DNA of 64,000 bases, from NCBI GenBank assembly GCA_030655755.1, contig JAUSOQ010000043.1, positions 272,883 through 336,882 on the forward strand. The letters are read 5' to 3'. Position numbers and translations under genes: made by a program. Shown piece by piece: positions 33,869-42,511 of this stretch. Below the pieces are notes generated by a model that made no database searches, was not told the DNA's origin, and saw only the letters and a program-made list of their open reading frames with translations. How positions within the stretch are numbered: position 1 is the stretch's first letter; each line of letters begins with the position of its first letter. The DNA comes from Coriobacteriia bacterium. Lineage in GTDB: Bacteria; Actinomycetota; Coriobacteriia; Anaerosomatales; Anaerosomataceae.

Positions 33869-35967
33869 CCTGCGCTCACCCACTCCCATCCCGCACCGAA
33901 CGCAAGCGAGACCTCCCACCCAAGCAACGCATGTTCGAGTGCGACGAGATGCGGGTCATCAGAAACGAGTGACACGGCATCGATTCGCGATAGCGCGATG
34001 AGGTCGATGTCATTGATGACCGAGGCGAGTCGCAGGGCGGGAAGACCACTCTGCCGCTGACCAAACAGGTCACCCTCGCCCCTCAAACGAAGATCCTCCT
34101 CGGCCAAGGCGAATCCATCGTTGGTCGAAACGATGACTTGCATGCGCCGCTTACCCTCGTCAGAGCGGGCATCTGCGAACAGGAGCACCTCACCCGCATG
34201 TTGGCCGCGACCGACTCTCCCACGGAGCTGGTGCAGTTGAGCAAGACCGAAGCGTTCGGCGTCCTCGACTATCATCAGTGTCGCATTCGGCACATCCACC
34301 CCGACCTCGATGACGGTCGTGGCGACGAGGACGTCGACCGAGCCATCGCGGAAGCGTTGCATGACCGCGTTCTTCTCGGAGGAGCGCATCTGACCAGTGA
34401 GCAGCCCGACCTTCAGTCCAGGGAAGACCCGCTCTTGTAGCCTGCGAGCCTCAGATGTTGCGGCCTTGGCTTGCGCCGCATCCGATTCATCGACAAGTGC
34501 ACATACCACGTAGGCCTGGTGCCCTTGTTTGACGGCGGCCTTGACGCGATCGTACGCCTTCGCGCGTCCGGAGCGCGCTATTACCTCCGTCACCACGTGT
34601 TCCGGTCCTCTGCCACCCGGTCGCTCACGCAGGTAGCTCGTGTCGAGGTCTCCGTAGACTGTCAACGCAAGACTCCGTGGGATGGGCGTCGCAGTCATCA
34701 CGAGCAGGTCTGCGGCCTCCCCCTTTGCACGTAACGCAAGGCGCTGTGTGACGCCGAACCGATGTTGCTCATCCACGATCACGAGGCTCAACCGACTGAA
34801 TGCAACGTCGTCTTGGAAGAGTGCGTGCGTCCCCAACGCGATCGTCGCTGACCCGTCGGCGAGATCGGAAAGGACCGATCGCCGCTCTGCGACGGGGGTC
34901 GATCCGGTGAGCAAACGCCACGATATTCCCAGTTCGTCCAGGAGTGGGCCGACTTTGCCCGCGTATTGTGTGGCCAATACCTCAGTGGGCGCCATCATGG
35001 CGGCCTGCGTCTTAGAGTCAGCAGCGATGGCAAGAGCGGCAGCAGCGACTGCTGTCTTCCCGGACCCGACATCACCAAGCAGCATGCGGTTCATTGGTAT
35101 GGGGGCCGCCATGTCCGATGCGATCTCTGCCACTGCCGCCCGTTGATCACCGGTCAGGTCGAATGGAAGGATCTCAGCGAAACGCGACAGTGCAGTACCG
35201 TCGGTGCGATGGGCATGCCCCGGGCGCTCACCCACCTCACGGTGGCGTCGAAGCTGGAGTCCCAGCTGCATCGTGAGGAGTTCCTCGTATGCCAGACGGC
35301 GACGCGCCTGGTCCGCATCGTCCGCATCCACCGGGAAGTGGATCGCCCGAAGCGCGTGGCGCAGTGACATCAGGCCGTGTTCCCGTCTGAGTGATACCGG
35401 AAGGGGATCGGCGACGTCTCCGCCAAGCGTCAGAGCTTCGCTGACGAGACGACGCATCCAGTTCGTAGAGAGACCCTCCGTGGTTCGATGCACGGGAAGG
35501 ATGCGGCCGAGCGTATCCGGGCCGTTCTCGTCGTCCAGGCGCTCCACGAAGGGCGTGCGCATCTGCTTGAGACCGTAGTCGATCTCGACTCGACCCGCGA
35601 ACGCGAGGCGTTCACCGACTCGAAAACGCTGCGCTATGTACGGTTGATTGAACCACACACCGATCACGGCGCCCGTACTGTCCACAAGTGCGATCTCTGT
35701 GATGGTCAACCGGGGTCTCGGGTGCTTGACCTTGATGTCGTGAACAGTGCCGACGATCGTGGCCTCGGTTCCGGGTCGTGCCTGCACCATCGTTGCCGTT
35801 GTGGTGAGATCCAGATAGCGGAACGGGTAGTGGCGCACCAGGTCCTCGACCGTGTGGATATCAAGCCGAGCAAGAGCCTCCGCTTTGCGGTCGTCCACGA
35901 ATCGCACCTCGGTCACGGGGTGCGTCCACCGTTCCATCGTGCTGCTGCGCGCGTCGCCGCCGTGCAC
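33865..35967 (-). CDS. recG: ATP-dependent DNA helicase RecG
   Basis: Branched-DNA translocase that reverses stalled replication forks. Wedge/OB domain (about 20-200), then Walker A LLGDVGSGKTAVA, DEQH box (VIVDEQHRFGVTQR), TATPIPRSLALTVYGDLD and helicase motif VI (LHQLRGRVGRG). 700 residues. GTG 35967 has GGGAGG seven bases upstream; ATG 35937 is the alternative. Overlaps rsmD by four bases and lies 14 bases after degV. Confidence 0.97.
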   Translation of the reverse strand: MHGGDARSSTMERWTHPVTEVRFVDDRKAEALARLDIHTVEDLVRHYPFRYLDLTTTATMVQARPGTEATIVGTVHDIKVKHPRPRLTITEIALVDSTGAVIGVWFNQPYIAQRFRVGERLAFAGRVEIDYGLKQMRTPFVERLDDENGPDTLGRILPVHRTTEGLSTNWMRRLVSEALTLGGDVADPLPVSLRREHGLMSLRHALRAIHFPVDADDADQARRRLAYEELLTMQLGLQLRRHREVGERPGHAHRTDGTALSRFAEILPFDLTGDQRAAVAEIASDMAAPIPMNRMLLGDVGSGKTAVAAAALAIAADSKTQAAMMAPTEVLATQYAGKVGPLLDELGISWRLLTGSTPVAERRSVLSDLADGSATIALGTHALFQDDVAFSRLSLVIVDEQHRFGVTQRLALRAKGEAADLLVMTATPIPRSLALTVYGDLDTSYLRERPGGRGPEHVVTEVIARSGRAKAYDRVKAAVKQGHQAYVVCALVDESDAAQAKAATSEARRLQERVFPGLKVGLLTGQMRSSEKNAVMQRFRDGSVDVLVATTVIEVGVDVPNATLMIVEDAERFGLAQLHQLRGRVGRGQHAGEVLLFADARSDEGKRRMQVIVSTNDGFALAEEDLRLRGEGDLFGQRQSGLPALRLASVINDIDLIALSRIDAVSLVSDDPHLVALEHALLGWEVSLAFGAGWEWVSAG

Positions 35968-35981
35968 GCGACGCCCTCCCC

Positions 35982-36833
35982 TCAGCCGATCGGATAGTAC
36001 GCGACCCCGATTGCACCGGGTCCCGCATACGTACCCATGACAGCGCCCAACTCATGAACGCCTTCGACCTCGTAGTCGGCGCCAGCATCATCGAGTGCCG
36101 CCCGGAGGTCATCAACCAGACCCGGCGACAAGGAGTGCAAGAGTGCGACCCTGACACGGCCGGCGCTCGAGTCTTGCGCGACCTGGGCGGCCATCTCGGC
36201 TAGAGCCTTCTTTGTGCCCTTTACCTTCTTGAAGGGTTCGATGATACCGTCTTCGTTGAAGGTGAGCACGGGCTTGATGTTGAGCAGGCTCGCAGCAAGA
36301 CCCTGTGCTTTTCCCGCGCGTCCGCCCTTGACGAGATACTCAAGGGTGTCGAGCGCGAACAGTAGCCGGTCTGACTCGACGACACGCCGTGCAGCAGCTT
36401 CAATAGCGGCTCCGTCGCCCCCTGCCTTGCGTTCTGCGAGGGCAGCGCGAACCGCGAGCGCGACAGCGGCGGACACCGTGAGCGTGTCGATCACGCGTAC
36501 CGGGATCGGTGAAGCGGATGCCGCCAGGATGGCTGACTCATGCGTGCCCGAAAGTGCGGCGGTGAGATGGATCGATACGATCTCGTCGCATCCGGCATCT
36601 GCAAGAGACTGGTACACCGCAGAGAACTCGGCCGGCGAGGGCTGCGACGTCTTCGGAAGAACCGTGGCGTTCTTCAACTTGTCGAAGAACGTTTCTGGTG
36701 TGAGATCGATCCAGTCAAGATACGTCGTCTCCCCGAACAACACTTTGAGCGGGACCATGACGACATCGTTCTCAGCGAGCCATTGCGGTCCCATGTCACA
36801 GGTACTGTCACAGACGATTCCGACCTTGGTCAT
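35982..36833 (-). CDS. DegV family fatty-acid-binding protein (FakB-type)
   Basis: Two-domain DegV fold: IVCDSTCDMGPQWLAENDV at the start, TSQPSPAEFSAVYQSL with the fatty-acid carboxylate-binding Ser region, and IHLTAALSGTHESA; the C-terminal domain ends YAGPGAIGVAYYP. 283 residues. FakB proteins present fatty acid to FakA for phosphorylation; the neighbouring gene 33 bases upstream is FakA-type, which supports that pairing. Chain-length preference cannot be read. Confidence 0.88.
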   Translation of the reverse strand: MTKVGIVCDSTCDMGPQWLAENDVVMVPLKVLFGETTYLDWIDLTPETFFDKLKNATVLPKTSQPSPAEFSAVYQSLADAGCDEIVSIHLTAALSGTHESAILAASASPIPVRVIDTLTVSAAVALAVRAALAERKAGGDGAAIEAAARRVVESDRLLFALDTLEYLVKGGRAGKAQGLAASLLNIKPVLTFNEDGIIEPFKKVKGTKKALAEMAAQVAQDSSAGRVRVALLHSLSPGLVDDLRAALDDAGADYEVEGVHELGAVMGTYAGPGAIGVAYYPIG

Positions 36834-36865
36834 ACTGGACCCTCCGTTCGATTAGGGCCCCGGCG

Positions 36866-38476
36866 TCACTCGACAGCGAGTACGACCGGGTAGAGCGGCT
36901 GTCCACCATCGTGCGTCTCGATCTCCAGATCCGGATGCGCCTTCCCGACAGCAGCCGTGATCTGGGCCAACTCTTCTTCGGTCAGGTCCTTACCTGCGAG
37001 CACCGTGAGCGTCTCCGCCTCTTCAGCCAACAACCCGACCAGACGAACGGTGACATCGACAACATCGTCGCCGACGATCTCGATCTCGTGATCCGTGATG
37101 CCGATCACCTGTCCGGCCTTGATGGCCCCTACCTTGCCCTTGGAGTCCTTGATGGCGGTAGTGACTTCGCCTGTCTTCACCTCTGCTGCGGCCGCGGTCA
37201 TGGTCTCAATGACATCTTGGGCAGACGACGCCACGTCCACAACGAGCAGCGCCGCGAACGCCTCAGGGACCGAGGTCGTCGGCACAACGTAGACCGGCCG
37301 CTCTGAGACCTCTGCGACTTGTTGGGCTGCCATGATGATGTTCTTGTTGTTGGGCAGAATGACGACGCTCTCGGCGTCGACCTTCTGAGTCGCCTCGAGG
37401 AGTTCGGCAGTCGACGGGTTCATCGTCTGTCCTCCGCTCACGACCTCGTCCACGCCGAGGCTCTTAAGGATACGTGCCATTCCCTCGCCCGCTGCAACGG
37501 CGACAAAACCCAACGGTTTCGCTGGTGTGCGGTCTTTACGGAGCTCCTTCGTGCGTTCGGCGGTCTGGCGACGCATGTTGTTGATGTGGACATCTCCGAC
37601 CTCGCCCAGCGAGGTGGCCCAGGCGATGACGCTGCCGGGGTCGTTCGTGTGGACATGGATCTTGTAGAGATCGCTGTCGCCGACTATGAGTTCGGAACCA
37701 CCCCTGGACGCGACCCACTCCTCAAGGAATGAGTGGTCTGCGTCCGTGCCGAACAGCAGGAACTCAGTGCAGTAGAGATACTCTTCGTCGTCCCAATCGT
37801 CTACCACCTCGACCATGAGCGGCGCTGTCGTCATCTGTATGTGGCGCTCCTCGAACTGATGGCCCTCCATGCCCGCGACGAATCCTTCCACAAGAATCGC
37901 AAGGCCGAACCCGCCGGCGTCGACGACGCCGTTCTCCTTCAGGACCGGCAGCAGCTCCGGACCGCGACTGACGGACTCGAAGGCCGCCTGCACTGCGGCG
38001 TCAAGCAGCTCATCAACGGTGGACCCCGCCTCGACAGCGGTACGGGCAACATTCGCAGTGTCCTTGAGAACGGTCAGCATAGTGCCTTCGACAGGTTTGC
38101 GAACCGCCTGATAGGCAACGGTCGTCGCGCGATCGAGCGCATTGGCAATCAAACGCGGCGACAACTCAGCCGTACGACCGACCACGTCACACAGGCCCCG
38201 CAGGATCTGGCTCAAGATGACGCCCGAGTTGCCGCGGGCTCCCATCAGCGAGCCATGCTGAATGGCCTTGCAGATCTCGGCCAGACTCGCGTCTGTGCCC
38301 AGGCTGCCCAGATCTGACATGACGGCGTCCATGGTGAGCAACATATTCGTACCGGTGTCACCGTCGGGCACGGGGAAGACGTTGAGTATGTTGATCTCGT
38401 CTTTGCGGGCCTTCAGCGCGTCGGCTGCGGCGGCTACGAGATCGACTGCCGTCGCTCGGCGGGCGTGATCTGTCAT
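36866..38476 (-). CDS. fakA: DAK2-domain fatty acid kinase FakA (YloV)
   Basis: Phosphorylates FakB-bound fatty acid. The N-terminal DAK2/DhaL domain contains NVFPVPDGDTGTNMLLTMDA with the ATP/Mg-binding Asp residues and LMGARGNSGVILSQILRG; a middle domain and C-terminal DegV-like region (about 330-536, VILPNNKNIIMAAQQVAE) complete the 536-residue FakA architecture. It lies 14 bases after an Asp23 gene, the yloU-yloV arrangement of Bacillus. Confidence 0.93.
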   Translation of the reverse strand: MTDHARRATAVDLVAAAADALKARKDEINILNVFPVPDGDTGTNMLLTMDAVMSDLGSLGTDASLAEICKAIQHGSLMGARGNSGVILSQILRGLCDVVGRTAELSPRLIANALDRATTVAYQAVRKPVEGTMLTVLKDTANVARTAVEAGSTVDELLDAAVQAAFESVSRGPELLPVLKENGVVDAGGFGLAILVEGFVAGMEGHQFEERHIQMTTAPLMVEVVDDWDDEEYLYCTEFLLFGTDADHSFLEEWVASRGGSELIVGDSDLYKIHVHTNDPGSVIAWATSLGEVGDVHINNMRRQTAERTKELRKDRTPAKPLGFVAVAAGEGMARILKSLGVDEVVSGGQTMNPSTAELLEATQKVDAESVVILPNNKNIIMAAQQVAEVSERPVYVVPTTSVPEAFAALLVVDVASSAQDVIETMTAAAAEVKTGEVTTAIKDSKGKVGAIKAGQVIGITDHEIEIVGDDVVDVTVRLVGLLAEEAETLTVLAGKDLTEEELAQITAAVGKAHPDLEIETHDGGQPLYPVVLAVE

Positions 38477-38490
38477 CAGCGACTCCAGGC

Positions 38491-38844
38491 TTATTGCTTG
38501 CGGACCTTGATGCCCTGCACGTGGACGTTAACGGCGTTCACCTGTACGTCGGCGTCGTGGGTGAGCGCATACTTGACGCGATCTACGAGATTACGAGAGA
38601 CCTCGGCAAGATTCGTGCCGTGCTCGACTACGATGAACAGTTCGACATGGACGTGAGCGTCATCATCATTGCCGATGACGACACCTTTGCGCAGTCTGTC
38701 TCGTGACAGGAGCTGCGCCACGCCATCACGCATGGAAGGGCTCGCCATACCGACGACGCCGTAGCACTCGAGCGCAACAAACCCCGCTATGTCCGCGAGA
38801 ACGTCGTTTGCGATAGTTATCGTGCCCTGTACCGCATCGGCCAT
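38491..38844 (-). CDS. Asp23/Gls24 family envelope protein (YloU-like)
   Basis: 117-residue member of the Asp23 family: GTITIANDVLADIAGFVALECYGVVGM, followed by VHVELFIVVEHGTNLAEVSRNLVDRVKYAL. ATG 38844 is chosen since AAGGAGG lies seven bases upstream. Family members are membrane-associated stress or envelope proteins, and YloU is almost always paired with FakA (YloV). A TATACT -10-like box (38881-38886) lies upstream, divergent from rpmB. Confidence 0.92.
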   Translation of the reverse strand: MADAVQGTITIANDVLADIAGFVALECYGVVGMASPSMRDGVAQLLSRDRLRKGVVIGNDDDAHVHVELFIVVEHGTNLAEVSRNLVDRVKYALTHDADVQVNAVNVHVQGIKVRKQ

Positions 38845-38935
38845 GTCTTTGCCTCCTTGCGCACACGTGCGAATCAACCAAGTATAGCTGAAAGCAGGCC
38901 GCACCACGCCAGTCCTACCGTACGAGGGAGCCTGC

Positions 38936-38965
38936 TTGTGGTCACGACGCTCAGCATGTTAGGAT
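38936..38965 (+). promoter_or_regulatory. rpmB promoter
   Basis: TTGTGG (38936-38941) and TAGGAT (38960-38965) with an 18-base spacer lie about 60 bases before the L28 start. The leader contains a small AGCGCC/GGCGCT hairpin near 38985. Confidence 0.6.
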
Positions 38966-39025
38966 GTGTGCGCTTTTCGCCAATGAGCGCCCAGGGCGCT
39001 TCGATATGTGGAGGAGTCGGTAGAG

Positions 39026-39214
39026 ATGTCGCAGATCTGCAGCGTGTGCGGTAAACATCCCACCGCGGGTCGCAACGTCAGCCACTCGCACCGTGTCACC
39101 AATCGCATGTTCCATCCGAACATCCAGAAGGTGTCGGTCGTGGTCGATGGCACGACGAAGAAGATGAATGTCTGCACGAAGTGCATGAAAGCCGGCAAGG
39201 TCCAGCGCGGTTAG
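39026..39214 (+). CDS. rpmB: 50S ribosomal protein L28 (zinc type)
   Basis: 62-residue protein starting [20 protein letters not shown], with Cys pairs CSVC and CTKC for zinc binding. ATG 39026 has GGAGGAG upstream; an in-frame GTG at 39008 would fall on the ribosome site. It is transcribed on the plus strand against its neighbours, divergent from the Asp23 gene, as rpmB is in Bacillus. Its stop lies 5 bases from the convergent HD-GYP gene. Confidence 0.97.
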   Translation: MSQICSVCGKHPTAGRNVSHSHRVTNRMFHPNIQKVSVVVDGTTKKMNVCTKCMKAGKVQRG

Positions 39215-39219
39215 TCGGA

Positions 39220-40968
39220 CTAAGACCATCGCTCTTCGGGGACCTGGCTCGACCTTCCGCTAAGAATGTCAGTGAAGACTTTCACGACGGCCGGGTCGAA
39301 CTGGGTCCCTGCTTTGTCTTTGAGTTCAGCAAGCGCATCTGTCTCGGGCATAGCTCCGCGGTAGGGGCGTTTCGAGGTCATTGCGACGAAAGCGTCAGCG
39401 ACCGCCAGGATCCTGGCGCCCAGCGGTATCGCCTCTCCGGCAAGCCCACCGAGATAACCGTGACCGTCGAACCATTCGTGGTGGTGGTACACGATAGGCG
39501 CTACCTTCTGCAATGCAGGCGCCTGTTGCAAGATGTCCATCGCGACCTGCGGATGCATCTTCAAGAGCGCCAGGTCCACGGTGGTGAGCGGTCGACTTTC
39601 GCCAAGGATCGATTCCCCCACCATTCTCATGCCGATATCGTGCAACAGAGCGGCAATACGCAGAGCTTCCTGGTGGTCGCGATCTAGACCGAATGCTTGC
39701 CCGATCGCCACTGCGTGCTCGATGACGCGATCGGTGCCTCCACCCGCATATGGATCTTTCGTCTCAAGCGCCATGGAAAGGGCGCGCAACGTATCAAAGT
39801 AGAGGTCACGCGACGAGTTGACTGCATGGGCGTTCCGGAGAGCGACAGCGCACTGCTTCCCCAGCGTCTCCAGCGCTCGGAGGTGCGAGTCCGTGAACCG
39901 TGCGGGGAATGTACGGCTTCCCACGTTGATGACGCCAAGCACGCCGTCGTCATCACCGAGCGGTACGGATACTGCAGAGCGGACGCCATGCCGACGGCCG
40001 GGTCGCTGACGTGCCGGGAGGTCCTCGATAAGCAGTGGTTGACCGGTGGAGAGGACCCATCCTGCGATGCCTTCGCCAACGCCGATCGTCGTGTCTCTGA
40101 CTACCTCGGGAGGTAGACCGAACGCCTTCTCGATGTGGAGCGACTTCCCACTCTCATCGACAAGCATGATGCTCGCCGTGGCCGCATCGCAGAGTTTGAC
40201 CGCACGATCGATCGTCGTCTGAAGGACCTCGTCGGGGTCCAGCACGCGACTCAAGTCCCGGGCGACCTCGATGAGGTTTCGGGCGAGATCGATCTCGGTC
40301 TTTGCGACATGTATGGCAAGAGCGCCTGCGAGTGCTCCGCGCACGGGCGCTGTCGAGCGTGCGAGGAGTTCACCGTCGGGTTCGTTCGGACACTCCAGAT
40401 CCACCGCTGCGACACCGTGATTCTCGCCGGCGTTCAGCGGGATCGCATAGCGCCAGACAAGCCGTTCCTGGTCCATGGTGTGGACAAGCGCCAGTTGGCC
40501 GAGCGTAGCAGTCGACTGACGTACCGCGACACCGAGGATCCCGTCTTCAAGCGACACGGGCTCCGAGGACGGCGCCATGGGCCCCGCAGCATGTATGAGT
40601 CGCAACGTGCCGCTGGATGGGTCCTCAAGCCACAGATGTGCAGCAGCAGGCTTTCCGGCTGATGCTACAGCTTCCATGAGAGACCGCACGACGACGGCCG
40701 GCTCAAGCGATGGAGGGACTCGCGGCAGCGTGAGAGCCACCGGACTCGGTTCTGCGATCGCCTGCAGAGCAGTGTCCGCTCCAGCCGATCTATGGGGGCG
40801 GATAACCAGCCACACGATTACACATATGGCGAATGCACTGATCACGCCCGCCGTGGTGGACCGTAGAAACCCGACCGCCAGGCCGACCACGAGTACGCCA
40901 ACGACTCCGACGGCCACTCGGCCGACGGAGCGCTTTCCCCTCTCCGTAGTGTGTTCTTGCGACGACAT
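39220..40968 (-). CDS. Membrane GAF/HD-GYP-type phosphodiesterase
   Basis: 582 residues: two N-terminal membrane helices (about 17-57), a divergent sensory region, a clear GAF domain (about 230-385, DAATASIMLVDESGKSLHIEKAFG, VGEGIAGWVLSTGQPLLIEDLP), and a C-terminal HD-GYP module (about 395-570) with LLHDIGM, KMHPQVAMDIL, HHHEWFDGHGY and RILAVADAFVAMTSKRPYR. The GYP signature reads GYL, although the HD and HH metal-binding segments are intact. Likely degrades cyclic di-GMP or a related signal in response to a ligand or redox cue. No GGDEF cyclase is nearby. Confidence 0.88.
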   Translation of the reverse strand: MSSQEHTTERGKRSVGRVAVGVVGVLVVGLAVGFLRSTTAGVISAFAICVIVWLVIRPHRSAGADTALQAIAEPSPVALTLPRVPPSLEPAVVVRSLMEAVASAGKPAAAHLWLEDPSSGTLRLIHAAGPMAPSSEPVSLEDGILGVAVRQSTATLGQLALVHTMDQERLVWRYAIPLNAGENHGVAAVDLECPNEPDGELLARSTAPVRGALAGALAIHVAKTEIDLARNLIEVARDLSRVLDPDEVLQTTIDRAVKLCDAATASIMLVDESGKSLHIEKAFGLPPEVVRDTTIGVGEGIAGWVLSTGQPLLIEDLPARQRPGRRHGVRSAVSVPLGDDDGVLGVINVGSRTFPARFTDSHLRALETLGKQCAVALRNAHAVNSSRDLYFDTLRALSMALETKDPYAGGGTDRVIEHAVAIGQAFGLDRDHQEALRIAALLHDIGMRMVGESILGESRPLTTVDLALLKMHPQVAMDILQQAPALQKVAPIVYHHHEWFDGHGYLGGLAGEAIPLGARILAVADAFVAMTSKRPYRGAMPETDALAELKDKAGTQFDPAVVKVFTDILSGRSSQVPEERWS

Positions 40969-41022
40969 ATACTGCTACCGTTCCCAGTTGGAGCGCGACC
41001 GTATCCGCCTTGTGCCAGTATC

Positions 41023-41035
41023 GGCAACTGTTGCC
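41023..41035. other. GGCAAC-T-GTTGCC dyad upstream of the HD-GYP gene
   Basis: A perfect 6-bp inverted repeat around one base lies 55 bases before the HD-GYP ATG, next to a GATACT -10-like element on the minus strand. Placement suits an operator, but this is only a short dyad. Confidence 0.3.
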
Positions 41036-41069
41036 CGAAGCTGGAGTGTCGATCGCTCGGATACTTCCG

Positions 41070-41714
41070 CTAGACGTCAAGCGACGCTATCACCAGCAAC
41101 GTACCCGACGCAACGGTCACCGTGACCTTATCAGACATCGTGATGTTGCTCAGACCGTGTGAAGACAGCGAGTGAAGTGTCGCATCGACCAGCGGGTACC
41201 GAAATCCTTCCAGGGTCACGCCCAGCGCGTCTCCCAATGCGAAAATGGAAACAGTGGTGTGTATCGGTAGAACAAGATCCAGACGCTTCTCTACATCCGA
41301 AGACAACGTCCACGCCGACAGATGTGGCTCGCGGATCACCGGATGCAAGTCTGCGCCGGCAATAACACCACCGAGTGCGGCTAACGTGTGATCGAGCCGC
41401 CCACTCGTGCATGCCGAGAAAACGAGCTCGGTCGCCCCTGCTTCGCGAGCGATCACTATGGCCAGGTCAAGATCACTCGCGTCCTTCTCGGCAGGGAAAC
41501 AGACGACGTTCACGCGCTGCTGCTTGAGCCTTTCCAAAGCACCCGGTGATGCAGAATCGAAATCGCCTACCGCGACATCAGGTACTACGCCCGCTGCGAT
41601 GCACCACTCTGCAGCCGCGTCGGCAGCGATCACCATGTCACAGACGGTAGCAAGACTCCGGATAAGCGATCCAGAGCCGTCAACGGGTGCTGCGCCGATG
41701 ATGAGTGCCTTCAT
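41070..41714 (-). CDS. thiN: Thiamine pyrophosphokinase
   Basis: Converts thiamine to TPP. The 214-residue product starts MKALIIGAAPVDGSG and carries the family motifs VVPDVAVGDFDSASPGALE, FPAEKDASDLDLAIVIA and CTSGRLDHTLAALG. Start/stop overlap (TGATG) with thiT, with AAGGAGA as ribosome site. With the TPP riboswitch upstream, import and activation of thiamine are controlled together. Confidence 0.95.
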   Translation of the reverse strand: MKALIIGAAPVDGSGSLIRSLATVCDMVIAADAAAEWCIAAGVVPDVAVGDFDSASPGALERLKQQRVNVVCFPAEKDASDLDLAIVIAREAGATELVFSACTSGRLDHTLAALGGVIAGADLHPVIREPHLSAWTLSSDVEKRLDLVLPIHTTVSIFALGDALGVTLEGFRYPLVDATLHSLSSHGLSNITMSDKVTVTVASGTLLVIASLDV

Positions 41715-42292
41715 CAACTCTCCTTGCGCACCGGAACGGCTCGAGAGAGCGTCGGCATGATCGCCACTGCAGCAGCGGCGCACGCTATCGCTGAGACCAG
41801 TACGAATGAGTTGTACCCCGCCGAGTAGAGTACGATCGGCTGCCCTGGCGGAGCGTACTCCGCAAAGAAGATGATCCCGGACACGGTGTGAGCCAGATAG
41901 CGAGCAGTGGCGCCGAGTGCTACTCCGCCAACGATCAGGGTCGCGAACGCGCGCGGCCGGCCGATCGATGTGCGAAGTCGCCCCGCGGTCACGCCGGCAA
42001 GACCGACGAGTGCGTACGCAAGAGGGTAGTCCAAGACATATTGCGCCCAATGCACGATGTAGGGGTTGAGTTGTGCGTCAAGGATACCGTACAGCGCACC
42101 GGCAATGATGCCGGGCACCACGCCGCGTCTGAACGAAAGGACGATCAGCGGCAGCATCGCGAGCGACAACTCGCCACCCTGAGGCATCTGCCAGACTTTC
42201 AACATGCCGAGTACGACAGCCAGCGCGATGCTCAAACCCACCTCTGCAACAAGCCCCACGCGGCTACTCACAAGAACACGATGCTCAGACAT
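41714..42292 (-). CDS. thiT: ECF transporter thiamine-binding S component ThiT
   Basis: Six-helix substrate-binding subunit. Hydrophobic segments span the 192 residues; the region AMLPLIVLSFRRGVVPGIIAGALYG followed by HWAQYVLDYPLAYALVGLAG matches ThiT, including conserved Trp/Tyr residues of the thiamine pocket. ATG 42292 has GGAG six bases upstream. It needs shared ECF ATPase/T components encoded elsewhere. The upstream TPP riboswitch strongly supports the substrate assignment. Confidence 0.93.
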   Translation of the reverse strand: MSEHRVLVSSRVGLVAEVGLSIALAVVLGMLKVWQMPQGGELSLAMLPLIVLSFRRGVVPGIIAGALYGILDAQLNPYIVHWAQYVLDYPLAYALVGLAGVTAGRLRTSIGRPRAFATLIVGGVALGATARYLAHTVSGIIFFAEYAPPGQPIVLYSAGYNSFVLVSAIACAAAAVAIMPTLSRAVPVRKES

Positions 42293-42348
42293 GATCCACT
42301 CCAGTCTCACGGCCGCGGAAGCGGCGTGGGAGGAGTGAGGGACAAGAG

Positions 42349-42371
42349 AGGCTGTCTCCTAAGGGACAACC
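42349..42371 (-). terminator. Hairpin in the thiT leader (possible expression platform)
   Basis: On the minus strand GGTTGTC (42365-42371) pairs with GACAGCC (42349-42355), with CCT/AGG inside; TCTCTTGT follows. It begins where the TPP aptamer ends, so it may be the regulated terminator. A second hairpin (GCCGC-TTCC-GCGGC, 42311-42324) lies close to the thiT ribosome site. Confidence 0.45.
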
Positions 42372-42460
42372 TGCCCGTCTTGCTACCCCGCATTACCGGC
42401 GCAGTCTTTCGGTCGCGGCACCCGGCCGCCTCTCAGCCGCTCACGCAGCTCCCGATACGG
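42370..42460 (-). ncRNA. TPP riboswitch (THI element)
   Basis: The minus strand contains the conserved aptamer pieces in order: CGGGAGC, GCGGCTGAGAGG (with the CTGAGA pyrimidine-sensing core at 42431-42436), then CCGGTAATGC and GTAGCAAGACGG for the pyrophosphate arm. It lies directly upstream of thiT-thiN and should repress them when TPP is high. Boundaries are approximate. Confidence 0.88.
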
Positions 42461-42511
42461 TGATCAGAACACGATAATGCTCGCACACGTGGGGTGCGAG
42501 CGCAACAGCGC

